Source: JABWBR01 sp036741235 (GTDB taxonomy: Bacteria > Bacteroidota > Bacteroidia > Chitinophagales > Saprospiraceae). From it: a stretch of DNA of 28,766 bases. The stretch covers positions 1 to 28,766 of the forward strand of contig DAINSQ010000047.1 of the NCBI GenBank assembly GCA_036741235.1, written 5' to 3'. The notes beneath the pieces are model-generated. The model made no database searches. It worked only from the letters and a program-made list of their open reading frames with translations, and was not told where the DNA came from. Of the stretch, positions 1-7,841 are shown piece by piece (positions within the stretch are counted from its first letter, which is position 1; every line of letters starts with the position of its first letter). Both the position numbers and the translations under genes were made by a program.

Positions 1-1532
1 CAGATCATCCACAACTCGCCGTCGCCCATGGTAGATGTATGGGCAGGTCAACAGCGTCTGGTTGATGACTTTGATTTCCGCACGGCCACGCCGTTTGTAA
101 GTATTCCTGCTGATCGCGACATCAACGTAGGTATTGCATTATCGAACAGCACGGCGGCAAGCGACGCCATTGCCAACTTCCCCGTCAACTTTGCCAGCGG
201 CCAGTCGTATACGGTATTTGCAGCCGGCGTAGTAGGCGACCCCACCACGCCTTTCAACTTGTATGTTGCGGATGACGCGCTTGAAACAGTTGCTTCCGGA
301 CTTGTTGGCGTAAGCGTTTTTCATGGTTCGCCCGACGCGCCGGCGGTAGACATCAGCGNNNNNNNNNNCCGCTGGTGAACAACGTGGCATTCGGCGAGTT
401 TACGCCTTATCTCGAACTGCCTGGCGGCTTTTACTATATTGACATTCGCGTAGCCGGACAAACGCCCATCGTGGCCACTTATGCCGCGGCTTTATCGGGA
501 TTGGAAGGTACGCCGCTGCGGGTATTTGCCAGCGGATACTTGAACGGCGCCCCTGGCTTTGGCCTTTTCGCCGCATTGCCCAATGGTTTTGTTTTTGAAC
601 TGCCGCTTGAGCCGTTAGCTGAAATACAGCTCATCCACAATAGCCCCGAAGGCGCCGTCGATATTTACGTCGATGGTGAGTTGGGGCTTGACAACTTTGA
701 ATTCCGCACGGCTACTCCGTTTGATATTGCTCCGGCCGAAATTACCTTTACCATAGGCATAGCGCCGGCTGACAGCGACGGCCCCGATGATATCGTTGCC
801 GAGTTTCCGGTGAGCTTTGAAAATGGCAAAATTTACACCATCATCGCCGGCGGTTTGCTCAACAACCCCACCACCCCCTTCACTTTATTTGTCAATGACG
901 AAGCGCGCATTCGCTCGGCTTCGGGTAGCGGCGTCGACCTGGCCCTTTTCCATGGTTCGCCCGATGCGCCGGCAGTAGATGTAAAAGTGGCAGGCGGCCC
1001 GGTATTGTTTGACGATATTGCCTACGGCAATTTCTCCAGCTATGTCAATGTTCCTGCTGATTCTTATGTTCTTGACCTGACGCCGGCCAATGACAACAGC
1101 ACGGTTTTGATCAGCTACCTTGCCGATATCAGTTCGCTGGAAGGACAAGCAGCCACCGTATTCGCCTCCGGCTTTTTGAACGGCTCTCCCGGCTTCGAAA
1201 CCTGGGTTGCCCTGAGCGACGGCTTCACCTTCCCGTTGCCCGTATTCGTCAGCACAAGCGAACAGAATCTCCCGGTGGAATCGCTGTCCATCTGGCCCAA
1301 CCCGGCTGTAAGCGAATTGTCGATGCAGTTCGTGATGCGCCAAGCTACTGATATCAATTACCGCGTAAGAGATCTTGCCGGCAGAATGCTCCTTTCGGGC
1401 GATCTGGGCCGGATGGACGTAGGCGAACGCCTGGAGCGCCTCGACGTCAACGCGCTCTCTCCGGGCATGTACCTGCTGGAGGTCGTTTCCGAACAAGGAG
1501 TTTTGACCACCAAGTTTATGGTACAAAAATAG
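1..1532 (+). CDS. Exported DUF4397-repeat protein with T9SS type A sorting domain, 5'-truncated and gapped
   Basis: The frame is open from base 1, so the N-terminus and signal peptide lie outside the window. Two long repeat units are visible, each opening with a HNSP motif, containing FRTATPF and PTTPF, and then running into FHGSPDAPAVD and FASG.LNG.PGF, which is the DUF4397 pattern of Bacteroidota surface proteins. The last ~85 residues (SIWPNPAVSELS ... LSPGMYLLEV ... TTKFMVQK) form a typical T9SS type A C-terminal sorting domain, so the protein is expected to cross the outer membrane and be attached or released at the surface. Ligand and role are unknown; the beta-rich repeats suggest an adhesive or structural role (inference). 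A run of Ns at 359-368 breaks the frame, and residues on both sides align to the second repeat, so this is one gene and not two. Confidence 0.85.
359..368. other. Assembly gap (10 N) inside the DUF4397 gene
   Basis: Ten undetermined bases. Upstream the codons read to ...D-I-S plus one G; downstream the frame resumes at P-L-V-N-N. The equivalent segment of the second repeat (around base 980) has four residues between these points, so the true gap should be 11 bases (or 14), that is 2 modulo 3, not 10. Confidence 0.9.
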
Positions 1533-1558
1533 AACCAGCAGTTCTTTCATTTTAGCGG

Positions 1559-1593
1559 AGGGCGTCTCACCTAAATGGTGGGGCGCCCTTTTT
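1559..1593 (+). terminator. Rho-independent terminator of the DUF4397 gene
   Basis: A 13-bp stem (AGGGCGTCTCACC / GGTGGGGCGCCCT, two GT wobbles) with a 5-nt TAAAT loop is followed directly by TTTTT. It starts 26 bases after the stop codon and ends the transcript before the tRNA promoter. Confidence 0.85.
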
Positions 1594-1701
1594 GTGTTGC
1601 CGCAGGTTGAAATAAATATCCAGGATACAAATGCTAAACCAATTCATGGCATAACCGTGGTATCGCCGAATCCTGCGTAGAAATTTCCCCGCATAATTTT
1701 C

Positions 1702-1732
1702 TTGCGTTTAAAATTAAAACCCGCTATATTTG
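1702..1732 (+). promoter_or_regulatory. Bacteroidota-type promoter of the tRNA gene
   Basis: TTG at 1702-1704, a 20-bp spacer and TATATTTG at 1725-1732 match the known Bacteroidota primary-sigma consensus (TTG at -33, TAnnTTTG at -7) exactly. Transcription is expected to start near 1739, giving a short 5' leader before the mature tRNA at 1756. Confidence 0.75.
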
Positions 1733-1755
1733 CACTCGCTTTTAAATAAAGCTAT

Positions 1756-1829
1756 GGCGCGGTAGCTCAGCTGGTCAGAGCGTGCGATTCATAATCGCAA
1801 GGTCGGGAGTTCAAGCCTCCCCCGCGCTA
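1756..1829 (+). tRNA. tRNA-Met (CAT), elongator type
   Basis: A full cloverleaf can be folded: acceptor stem GGCGCGG/CCGCGCT (first pair G-T), D-arm GCTC...GAGC, anticodon stem TGCGA/TCGCA with loop TTCATAA (anticodon CAT at 1790-1792), T-arm GGGAG/CTCCC with loop TTCAAGC, and discriminator A1829. CCA is not encoded. The first base pair is not the C-A mismatch of initiator tRNA and the anticodon stem lacks the GGG/CCC pairs, so it is not the initiator. A CAT tRNA could alternatively be the lysidine-modified Ile2 species; the D-arm and A73 fit elongator Met better. Confidence 0.93.
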
Positions 1830-1838
1830 CAAAAGCCC

Positions 1839-1876
1839 AACCGGCACTTGGTAAAAACCAGGTTGCCGGTTTTTTT
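1839..1876 (+). terminator. Rho-independent terminator after tRNA-Met
   Basis: Arms AACCGGCACTTGGT and ACCAGGTTGCCGGTT form a stem with one bulge and an A-rich loop, followed by seven Ts (1870-1876). It starts ten bases after the tRNA. On the minus strand the same hairpin is followed by only a short T run, so it may weakly terminate the convergent VWA gene as well. Confidence 0.8.
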
Positions 1877-1901
1877 ATTGGCGAAGGGCTACAGTAGAAA
1901 G

Positions 1902-3296
1902 TCATTCCGGATAAATTGCCCACAACTCCTTAAAAGCCGGCCCCCAACATTGCACGCGTTGAATGGGTGGGATACGAAGGCGGGTAGCCTCCAGCAGATT
2001 AAAAGTAAACGGCGTGATGCGGCAGTTGAGTGCATCGATATAGAGCACCTTGCCATAGGTATTATCGGCCAGGCAGGTATATTCAGCGAAAGCATTAGTA
2101 TTATCCAGGTCGGCATTAAGGAAACTCAGAACATTGATGGTAATGCCCTGTTGGCGCAGTTCCAGCGACCAGTCGCATATATCGATACCGTTCATTTTGC
2201 AGATATTGGCGCCGTCGCTCACCAGCAAAATCGATTTGCGGCTGTTGGGGTTGTCGGTAAATAATCCGGGGGATTCTACCAGTATATTGAGCAAAGGCGT
2301 AGTGCCGTCGGGATTTAGAAAGTTGAGCCGGGAGCGAAGTTCTTCCGTAGGCAGGCTGCCGGCTTTTTGCCACATCTTGGGCGGCGTGCCGCAGTCGCCG
2401 CCAATTGTACCCACGCCCACCTGCGTTGTAGGAGCCATCTTGTCGAGCATAAACAGGGCCGTTTCCTTCATAACCTGAAAGCGGGTGACTCCGCGGCAGG
2501 TGACATTTTCCATGACCATAGAGCCGGAGATGTCGAGTAGCATGACCACCTCGTCGTAGTTGGCAAATGCAGCCATTTCAGAGGAGTTGTTGGGCAGGTT
2601 GTCGTAGTCGGTGATTTCAATAGCGCTGTAAACGGTGTCAAAAAAGGCAGGCGGCACATCGAGCGTATCGCCCAGCATACGTTGGTTGGCCCAGGCCGTT
2701 TCGTTGCGGGCGTCGTGTTTTAGCGCAAGCTTAAAGATATCGTAGGCCCGCTGCAGATCGTCTTTGCGCACGTGATAGTGCAAAGGCCTGTCCTGGCTTT
2801 TATGGGCGCCTCGTCCCTGGTTCATAAAGGTGGCATAGCCCAGCGTATTATACATTACGCTCAGGGCCGCAGGTTTACCCAGCGTTTCCTGAATGGCGAT
2901 GCTTTTTTTTAATGGAGCTACTGCGTAGGCGTATTGGCCTGAATAACAATAGGTGACTCCTTCAAAAAAGTGAAGCAAAGCCATTTTTTGTTTGTATTCA
3001 GGATCGCGATCGGATAACAAACCAATGCTGCGCCTGAATAATACCTGCGAATCCTTGGTTTTACCCACCCGGCCCAGTCCTACGGCGTATGCCAGCGCAA
3101 AATTGAATTCGTTAGGAAGGGCGTCATAGGCCTGTGAGAAGTGGTGTACCGCTTTGTCAAAACGCCCTTCCGAATAGTAATAGTTGCCTTTGTAATAATG
3201 TTTGTAAGCGCCTTTCCGGTCTCCTTCCAGGAGCGAAAACGAGAGTAATGCGAGGCAGGATAGTAGTCCTGCGAATAGTATTATCTTCTTTTCCAT
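1902..3296 (-). CDS. Exported TPR + von Willebrand factor A (VWA) domain protein
   Basis: The chosen ATG (3296) gives MEKKIILFAGLLSCLALLSFS, a clear signal/anchor segment. An upstream in-frame TTG at 3305 only adds three residues and is rejected. Residues ~30-200 form TPR-like helical repeats (YYKGNYYYSEGRFDKAVHHF, LGYATF, AYDIFKLALKHDARNETAW). Residues ~248-425 form a VWA domain with a complete MIDAS metal site: DISGS (about 255-259), a Thr in DGTTP (about 331) and Asp in VSDGAN (about 360). VWA domains bind a divalent metal and a protein partner; the partner is unknown. Several cysteines in the VWA half suggest disulfides in the periplasm. It converges with the tRNA gene, and no promoter of the consensus form is seen upstream. 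Function beyond a protein-protein interaction role cannot be given. Confidence 0.87.
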   Translation of the reverse strand: MEKKIILFAGLLSCLALLSFSLLEGDRKGAYKHYYKGNYYYSEGRFDKAVHHFSQAYDALPNEFNFALAYAVGLGRVGKTKDSQVLFRRSIGLLSDRDPEYKQKMALLHFFEGVTYCYSGQYAYAVAPLKKSIAIQETLGKPAALSVMYNTLGYATFMNQGRGAHKSQDRPLHYHVRKDDLQRAYDIFKLALKHDARNETAWANQRMLGDTLDVPPAFFDTVYSAIEITDYDNLPNNSSEMAAFANYDEVVMLLDISGSMVMENVTCRGVTRFQVMKETALFMLDKMAPTTQVGVGTIGGDCGTPPKMWQKAGSLPTEELRSRLNFLNPDGTTPLLNILVESPGLFTDNPNSRKSILLVSDGANICKMNGIDICDWSLELRQQGITINVLSFLNADLDNTNAFAEYTCLADNTYGKVLYIDALNCRITPFTFNLLEATRLRIPPIQRVQCWGPAFKELWAIYPE

Positions 3297-3363
3297 CACC
3301 CACAAAGAACGGATAAAATACGGGAATATTTTACGGCAGCCGTCAGTCGGCTTATGCTATGCG

Positions 3364-3680
3364 GTTTAGCGCTTCGCTGTTTAGAGCGTGTTTGGATTTT
3401 CGTGATTGAGCGAAAGCGAGCAAATTTTATTTTAGGCGAGCGTAGCGCAGCGAAGTCCCGCAAGGCGGGGGCGCGTTTTGTCCCGACTCGCGAGTCGGGA
3501 TAGCCGGCAGCTACGGCGAAAAAACGCAACATGAAGCCTGGAAGGGTGACTAAACGTCACGCTGACAGGCTGAACTCGCGAAGCGAATAAAACAAAATTT
3601 GCCGCTTGTAGTCAATTGACGAATGTCCAAACATGCTCTTAGTTTTTACCACGAAAAAACTAAACAGCGAAGCGCTAAAC
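3364..3680. repeat. Outer 21-bp perfect inverted repeat
   Basis: GTTTAGCGCTTCGCTGTTTAG at 3364-3384 (written as its first and last halves: GTTTAGCGC and TTCGCTGTTTAG) recurs in perfect inverted orientation at 3660-3680. The arms enclose the MITE-like element at 3384-3638. Flanking bases keep partial symmetry (GCTATGCG on the left, TAGCCATAGG on the right), so the original palindrome was longer. This is part of a 560-base gene-free stretch (3306-3866). Confidence 0.8.
3384..3638. mobile_element. MITE-like non-autonomous element with ~54-bp imperfect terminal inverted repeats
   Basis: The left end begins GAGCGTGTTTGGATTTTCGT and the reverse complement of the right end begins GAGCATGTTTGGACATTCGT. 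The similarity continues for about 54 bases through GCAAATTTT(A/G)TTTTA. The trinucleotide TTA lies on both outer edges (3381-3383 and 3639-3641), compatible with a 3-bp target duplication. The ~150-bp centre holds strong hairpins, including a 20-bp perfect palindrome at 3481-3500 (TCCCGACTCG + its complement) and CCCGC-AAG-GCGGG at 3457-3469, but no credible coding frame. This looks like a transposon-derived, transposase-less element; the family is not recognised. Confidence 0.55.
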
Positions 3681-3703
3681 TAGCCATAGGAGCATCGTTG
3701 TTC

Positions 3704-3754
3704 AGCTAAACCAACCGCAGGCGTTCCTGAGTAAAGCTAAACTAATCGAAGGCG
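3704..3754 (+). repeat. Two 20-bp direct repeats
   Basis: AGCTAAACCAACCGCAGGCG (3704-3723) and AGCTAAACTAATCGAAGGCG (3735-3754) are identical at 17 of 20 positions. They lie between the nested inverted repeats and the tetR promoter and share the GCTAAAC core with the outer inverted repeat, so they probably belong to the same repeat family. No function is evident. Confidence 0.6.
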
Positions 3755-3800
3755 AGTCGCGGTACAATCGCAATCCGCTAAAAAAAATCCAGCTTTCCCC

Positions 3801-3867
3801 TTGCGCCGTATCATTTATCCAGTTACCTTTGCGTCAACCATTTGGTTAAACTATTTAATTAAACCAA
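3801..3867 (+). promoter_or_regulatory. tetR promoter with overlapping palindromic operator candidates
   Basis: TTG (3801-3803), a 20-bp spacer and TACCTTTG (3824-3831) match the Bacteroidota consensus exactly; the start should be near 3838. Directly on that start site lies AACCA-TT-TGGTT (3836-3847). A second inverted pair, TTGGTT (3842-3847) and AACCAA (3862-3867), reaches the ATG itself. TetR-family repressors usually bind such palindromes near their own promoter, so autoregulation is the natural reading (inference). The promoter also removes the upstream TTG at 3801 as a start codon. Confidence 0.65.
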
Positions 3868-4478
3868 TGAGTCAGGAATTAAACGCAGAAGAACGCATTA
3901 TTTCCGCAGCGAAGGAGATATTCATTCAGCGCGGGTTTGCGGGCGCCCGCATGCAGGATATCGCCGACAAAGCCGGCATCAACAAGGCTATGTTGCATTA
4001 TTACTTTCGCAGCAAGGAAAAGCTGTTTGAAGTGATTTTCGACGAAGCGTTCGACGCTCTGATGCCGCGCGTCCAGGCCATATTATCAAGCGATGCCGGC
4101 GTATTAGAAAAACTGGATGCGTTTATCGACCACTATATTGCGCTGATTGCAGAGCACCCGCATGTGCCGATTTTTATTGTGCACGAATTGAGCCAGGACC
4201 CCGACCGCTTTGTGGAACACATCAAATCAAAGGGGCATTTCCCCAATTTGGGAATGATCTTTTTGCAGTTTCAGGCAGAAGCAGATGCAGGCAATCTCAG
4301 GGCTTTCCACCCACTGCACCTTTTTATGAATGTGATAGCTATGTGCGCTTTCCCGTTTGTGGCCAAACCCATGCTCAAAGCCGTCACCCAAATGGATGAA
4401 AACACCTGGGCTATGCTGATGCAAACCCGGAGCGAAGAAGTAAAACGATTTGTAAGACAAGCATTAATGATGTGCTGA
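3867..4478 (+). CDS. TetR/AcrR-family transcriptional regulator of the adjacent efflux locus
   Basis: A 203-residue protein of normal TetR length. Residues ~10-55 are the DNA-binding domain (ERIISAAKEIFIQRGFAGARM, then the helix-turn-helix DIADKAGINKAMLHYYFRSKEKLF). The rest is the helical ligand-binding/dimer domain (DAFIDHYIALIAEHPHVPIFIVHEL). It precedes a TolC/HlyD/ABC exporter in the same direction, as the TetR regulator CecR does in the E. coli ybhGFSR system, so it probably represses that exporter until a substrate binds. The ATG at 3867 is chosen because the earlier TTG lies inside the promoter. The last four codons (L-M-M-C-stop) fall inside an intergenic repeat, which suggests that the natural C-terminus was replaced when the repeat arrived. 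Confidence 0.9.
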   Translation: MSQELNAEERIISAAKEIFIQRGFAGARMQDIADKAGINKAMLHYYFRSKEKLFEVIFDEAFDALMPRVQAILSSDAGVLEKLDAFIDHYIALIAEHPHVPIFIVHELSQDPDRFVEHIKSKGHFPNLGMIFLQFQAEADAGNLRAFHPLHLFMNVIAMCAFPFVAKPMLKAVTQMDENTWAMLMQTRSEEVKRFVRQALMMC

Positions 4479-4678
4479 TGAGTTAATGTGCTGATGAGTT
4501 AATGTGCTGATGTGCTGATTGTTTATTACTATTTAATTATTAGCAAATCAGCAAATTAGCATCCCGACCTCCTTCCAGTCGGTACGGGACTCCCCCGATT
4601 TTCAATCGGGACTCACTTCGTTAGCCTTCGGTCGAATTAGCAAATCAGCACATCAGCACATCAGCAAATCAACAAATC
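4468..4678. repeat. Octamer repeat cluster with hairpins between tetR and tolC
   Basis: The left side has two exact copies of a 16-mer, CTGATGAGTTAATGTG (4475-4490, 4491-4506), followed by CTGATGTGCTGATT. The right side (4639-4678) has five tandem copies of the complementary octamer (AGCAAATC/AGCACATC/AACAAATC), and two more copies lie at 4542-4557. The two sides can pair into a long stem. Between them are the hairpins CCGAC...GTCGG (4564-4582) and CCCGATT-TTC-AATCGGG (4594-4610). The left side includes the tetR stop codon and the right side ends seven bases before the tolC ATG. The same octamer family recurs at 28638-28715. Confidence 0.75.
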
Positions 4679-4685
4679 AACCGCC

Positions 4686-5945
4686 ATGCGAATATTTTTG
4701 ATCATCTTGTCTTTGAGCCTGTCAATCAGTGTATTACAGGCGCAAGTTACGCTTGGAGACTGCCGGCAGTGGACGCGCGAGCATTACCCATTGATGCGGC
4801 AGCAGGCGTTGTATGACGCTTCGCTGCAATTGCGGCTCGACCAGCTTGACAAGCAGCGTTTGCCCCAGTTTTCCGTGCTCGCCAAGGCCAATCTGCAATC
4901 GGAAGCTATAAAAGTGCCTTTTTCCGCGCCGGGGCAGGAACCTATCGAACTGCCGCTTTATGCTTTGCAGGCCTATGGAGAAGCTACGTATAGCATTTAC
5001 GACGGCGGGGTGGTGAAAGCGACCAAAGCCCTTGAAACCTGGCAAAACCAGGTATCGCGGCAAGCTGTGGAAGTCGATTTATACCAGTTGCATCAGCAGG
5101 TCAACCAACTTTATATAGGAATCTTGCAGCTTCGCGAGCAAGACAGCCTGCTGCTTTATGCCCGGCAAACGCTGGAGTCGCGCCTCGAAGCTATTGAAGC
5201 GGGGGTGCGCCACGGCATAGCCTTGCCTACTGAAGCCGACAGGATCAAGGTGGAGCTGCTGCGCATCGACGCCAACAGGGAAGAGACCAGGGGCCGCCGG
5301 CAATCGCTGTTGGCTACCCTTAGCGCTTTTACCGGCAAGGAGCTCAACGACTCAACGCCGCTACAGCCGCTAAATATTCAGCCTGTATCATTTCAAAACC
5401 CGGTCCAACGCCCCGAATTGCGCTTGTTTGACCTGCAAAAACAACAAATACTGGCCCAGACCCCGCTTATCAACGCCCGGACAAAACCCAAAGTCAATGC
5501 GTTTATCCAGGCCGGCCTCGGTTATCCCAATCCACTCAACTTTTTTGATACGGAAATAAGCCCCTACGGCATTGTGGGGCTGCAATTGCGTTGGAATTTC
5601 TGGGACTGGGGCCAATCCCGCAAGGAACTTGAAGTACTCAGCGTTAAGAGCCAAATTATTGACAACCAGAAGCAAACCTTTGAATTTAATGTGCGCCTGC
5701 AGGATGGACGATTCCGCGAAGAAGCCGCCAAATTGAATAATCTTATTAAAAACGACAGGGAGATCGCAGCGCTGCAACGCAATATTTTACAACAAGTACA
5801 AGCCCAACTCGAACACGGCGTGGCCACCGCTGCCGACTATATCGCACAGCTCAACGCCGAGCTCCAGGCTCAACTCAACCTGCGCCTCCACGAGTTGCAG
5901 TTGCAGCAGTTGTACGTCGATTACCTGACCCTTAGGGGAGGGTGA
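4686..5945 (+). CDS. TolC-family outer-membrane efflux protein
   Basis: The 419-residue product starts with a signal peptide (MRIFLIILSLSLSISVLQAQ). It then shows the alternating long helices and strands of the outer-membrane factor family: LGDCRQWTREHYPLM near the N-terminus, ATYSIYDGGVVKA at the first beta hairpin, long amphipathic helices, then LQLRWNFWDWGQSRKELEV at the second hairpin and a closing coiled region (QQVQAQLEHGVATAADYIAQLNAE). Trimers of such proteins form the channel-tunnel through the outer membrane for the exporter encoded downstream. It is slightly short for the family, and no N-terminal lipobox is seen. It is followed after 55 bases by the membrane fusion protein, all in one direction. 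Confidence 0.88.
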   Translation: MRIFLIILSLSLSISVLQAQVTLGDCRQWTREHYPLMRQQALYDASLQLRLDQLDKQRLPQFSVLAKANLQSEAIKVPFSAPGQEPIELPLYALQAYGEATYSIYDGGVVKATKALETWQNQVSRQAVEVDLYQLHQQVNQLYIGILQLREQDSLLLYARQTLESRLEAIEAGVRHGIALPTEADRIKVELLRIDANREETRGRRQSLLATLSAFTGKELNDSTPLQPLNIQPVSFQNPVQRPELRLFDLQKQQILAQTPLINARTKPKVNAFIQAGLGYPNPLNFFDTEISPYGIVGLQLRWNFWDWGQSRKELEVLSVKSQIIDNQKQTFEFNVRLQDGRFREEAAKLNNLIKNDREIAALQRNILQQVQAQLEHGVATAADYIAQLNAELQAQLNLRLHELQLQQLYVDYLTLRGG

Positions 5946-6000
5946 TAGGGTGGGAGTGTGGATCCCGGTATTTATCATTTTCAAACTAAATCAAAGCGCC

Positions 6001-6924
6001 ATGAAGGCCATACCATCTCTGATCCTGTTTGCATTGCTTTCAATAATAATCGCCGGCTGTAACGACAAAAAACAACTCGCCGACGCTTACGGCAATTTTG
6101 AAGCCGTCGATGTCACCGTAAGCGCACAGGCTGCAGGCCAACTCATCTTTTTTGATGCAAAAGAAGGTCTTCCGCTAAAAGAGGGACAACTTGTGGGCAT
6201 CGTGGATACCCAACAGCTCCACTTGCAACAATTGCAACTCAAAAGCGCCATGCGCGCTTTGGGTAAAAGAGTACAGGACCCCCGTCCGCAAATAGACGTC
6301 CTCATTGCCCAGCGCCAAACCCTCGAACGCGAGAAAAAGCGCTTTGAGGCATTGGTAGCTGACAAAGCCGCCACCCCAAAACAACTCGACGACATTAATT
6401 CGCAACTCAGCGTGCTCAATACTCAAATTGAAGCCGCCGGCCGGCAGGCGCAAATCGCCAACAGGGGTATTCTGAGCGAAACCGACCCCATGCAGGCCCA
6501 ACTCAACGTATTGCGCGAGCAAATACGAAAATGCTACGTCTATAACCCCATCGACGGTATTGTCATCACCAAAATCGCAGAACCCAGGGAAGTCGTGGGG
6601 TTCGGCTCTCCGCTTTATCGCATCGCCGGCCTCGATACGCTTGTATTAAGGGCCTACGTTAGCGGCGATCAATTGGGCCGCGTTAGAATGGGCGGGCAAG
6701 TGGCCGTGAAGGTCGACGCCGGCGAAGGGCGACTCAAATCCTATTCCGGCACGGTTACCTTCATCTCCGATCAAAGCGAATTTACCCCCAAAACCATCCA
6801 AACCAGGGAAGAGCGAGTCAACCTGGTTTATGCGGTTAAAATTGCGGTAGCCAACGACGGCTTCCTCAAGATAGGCATGCCGGCAGAAGTGTATTTTGAA
6901 ATAACAAAACCCCGGCAGCAATGA
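6001..6924 (+). CDS. HlyD/YbhG-type membrane fusion lipoprotein
   Basis: The start at ATG 6001 gives a lipoprotein signal ending IIIAGC, with the lipid-modified Cys at residue 20. The GTG at 5950 would add 17 residues ahead of the signal and is rejected. The mature protein has a split biotinyl/lipoyl-like domain (GNFEAVDVTVSAQAAGQL ... CYVYNPIDGIVITKIAEPREVV), a long coiled-coil hairpin (about residues 70-170) and a beta-barrel end. The stretch SEFTPKTIQTREERVNLVYAVKI resembles the matching part of E. coli YbhG as I remember it. It links the inner-membrane ABC transporter to the TolC-like tunnel. Its stop overlaps the ATG of the next gene (ATGA), indicating translational coupling. Confidence 0.9.
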   Translation: MKAIPSLILFALLSIIIAGCNDKKQLADAYGNFEAVDVTVSAQAAGQLIFFDAKEGLPLKEGQLVGIVDTQQLHLQQLQLKSAMRALGKRVQDPRPQIDVLIAQRQTLEREKKRFEALVADKAATPKQLDDINSQLSVLNTQIEAAGRQAQIANRGILSETDPMQAQLNVLREQIRKCYVYNPIDGIVITKIAEPREVVGFGSPLYRIAGLDTLVLRAYVSGDQLGRVRMGGQVAVKVDAGEGRLKSYSGTVTFISDQSEFTPKTIQTREERVNLVYAVKIAVANDGFLKIGMPAEVYFEITKPRQQ

Positions 6925-7841
6925 CGACCATTCAGGTGAGCGATGTGTATAAAAGCTACGGCAAAATTGTCGCACTCGAAGGGGTTTCCCTGGAGGTAGC
7001 CGAGGGCGAAATATTCGGGCTCATCGGTCCCGACGGCGCCGGTAAAACTACGCTGTTTCGCATCCTCACTACCTTGCTCACGCCCGACAAGGGGGCGGCT
7101 TCCGTACTGGGTTTCGATGTGGTCAAAGATTTCAAGGCCATTCGCAGGAAAGTGGGCTATATGCCGGGGCGCTTTTCGCTGTACCAGGATTTGACGGTGC
7201 TCGAAAACCTCCGCTTTTTTGCACAGGTCTTCGGCGCTACAATCGAGGAAAACTATTACCTGATCAAGGATATATACCAACAAATCGAGCCTTTCAAACA
7301 CCGGCGCGCCGGTCAACTGTCGGGCGGGATGAAGCAGAAACTGGCCTTGTCGTGCGCGCTTATCCACAAACCCCGGGTATTGTTTCTCGATGAACCCACC
7401 ACCGGCGTCGATGCAGTATCCCGTAAAGAGTTCTGGGATATGTTGCACCGCCTTCGCCAGGAAGGTATCACTATTCTTGTATCCACGCCTTATATGGATG
7501 AAGCGGAAAAATGCGACCGCATTGCGCTTATACAAAAAGGCCGGTTGCTGGCCATTGATACGCCGCGGGGTATTGTGCAGGCATTTGATAAACCCTTGTG
7601 GGCTATACAGGCCGACCAGTTGTACCTGGCCTTGCAGGCTTTGCGGAGGCATCCCAATGTGGCCTCGGTTTTTCCCTTTGGCGATGAATTGCACCTGACT
7701 GCAAAAGGTGATATGAGCAGCGATGAACTTTCGAACTACCTTCGAAATGCCGGCTTTGAAAATGCCGCCGTCAGCGCCATCCCCGCAACGATAGAAGATT
7801 GTTTTATGGAACTCATGGCCGATTCAAGCTCTGCATCATGA
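6921..7841 (+). CDS. ABC exporter ATPase, first half of a split YbhF-type pair (degenerate catalytic site)
   Basis: A 306-residue ABC ATPase with Walker A GPDGAGKTT (36-44), signature LSGGMKQ (133-139), Walker B VLFLDE (153-158) and D-loop TGVD. Two catalytic positions are altered: the Q-loop reads MPGRF with Gly83 in place of Gln, and the H-switch reads STPYMDEA with Pro190 in place of His. About 90 residues follow the ATPase core. In E. coli the corresponding YbhF is one polypeptide with two ATPase halves; here the halves are separate genes overlapping by ATGA. The intact signature here should complete the active site of the partner ATPase. The start at 6921 overlaps the preceding stop. Confidence 0.92.
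   Translation: MTTIQVSDVYKSYGKIVALEGVSLEVAEGEIFGLIGPDGAGKTTLFRILTTLLTPDKGAASVLGFDVVKDFKAIRRKVGYMPGRFSLYQDLTVLENLRFFAQVFGATIEENYYLIKDIYQQIEPFKHRRAGQLSGGMKQKLALSCALIHKPRVLFLDEPTTGVDAVSRKEFWDMLHRLRQEGITILVSTPYMDEAEKCDRIALIQKGRLLAIDTPRGIVQAFDKPLWAIQADQLYLALQALRRHPNVASVFPFGDELHLTAKGDMSSDELSNYLRNAGFENAAVSAIPATIEDCFMELMADSSSAS

Noticed and set aside
5950..6000. GTG start extending the membrane fusion protein
   Set aside because: It would place 17 residues before a clear lipoprotein signal; ATG 6001 gives a correctly placed lipobox.
7799..7837. TTG start for the second ATPase
   Set aside because: It overlaps 40 bases of the first ATPase; ATG 7838 gives a normal ATGA coupling and family length.
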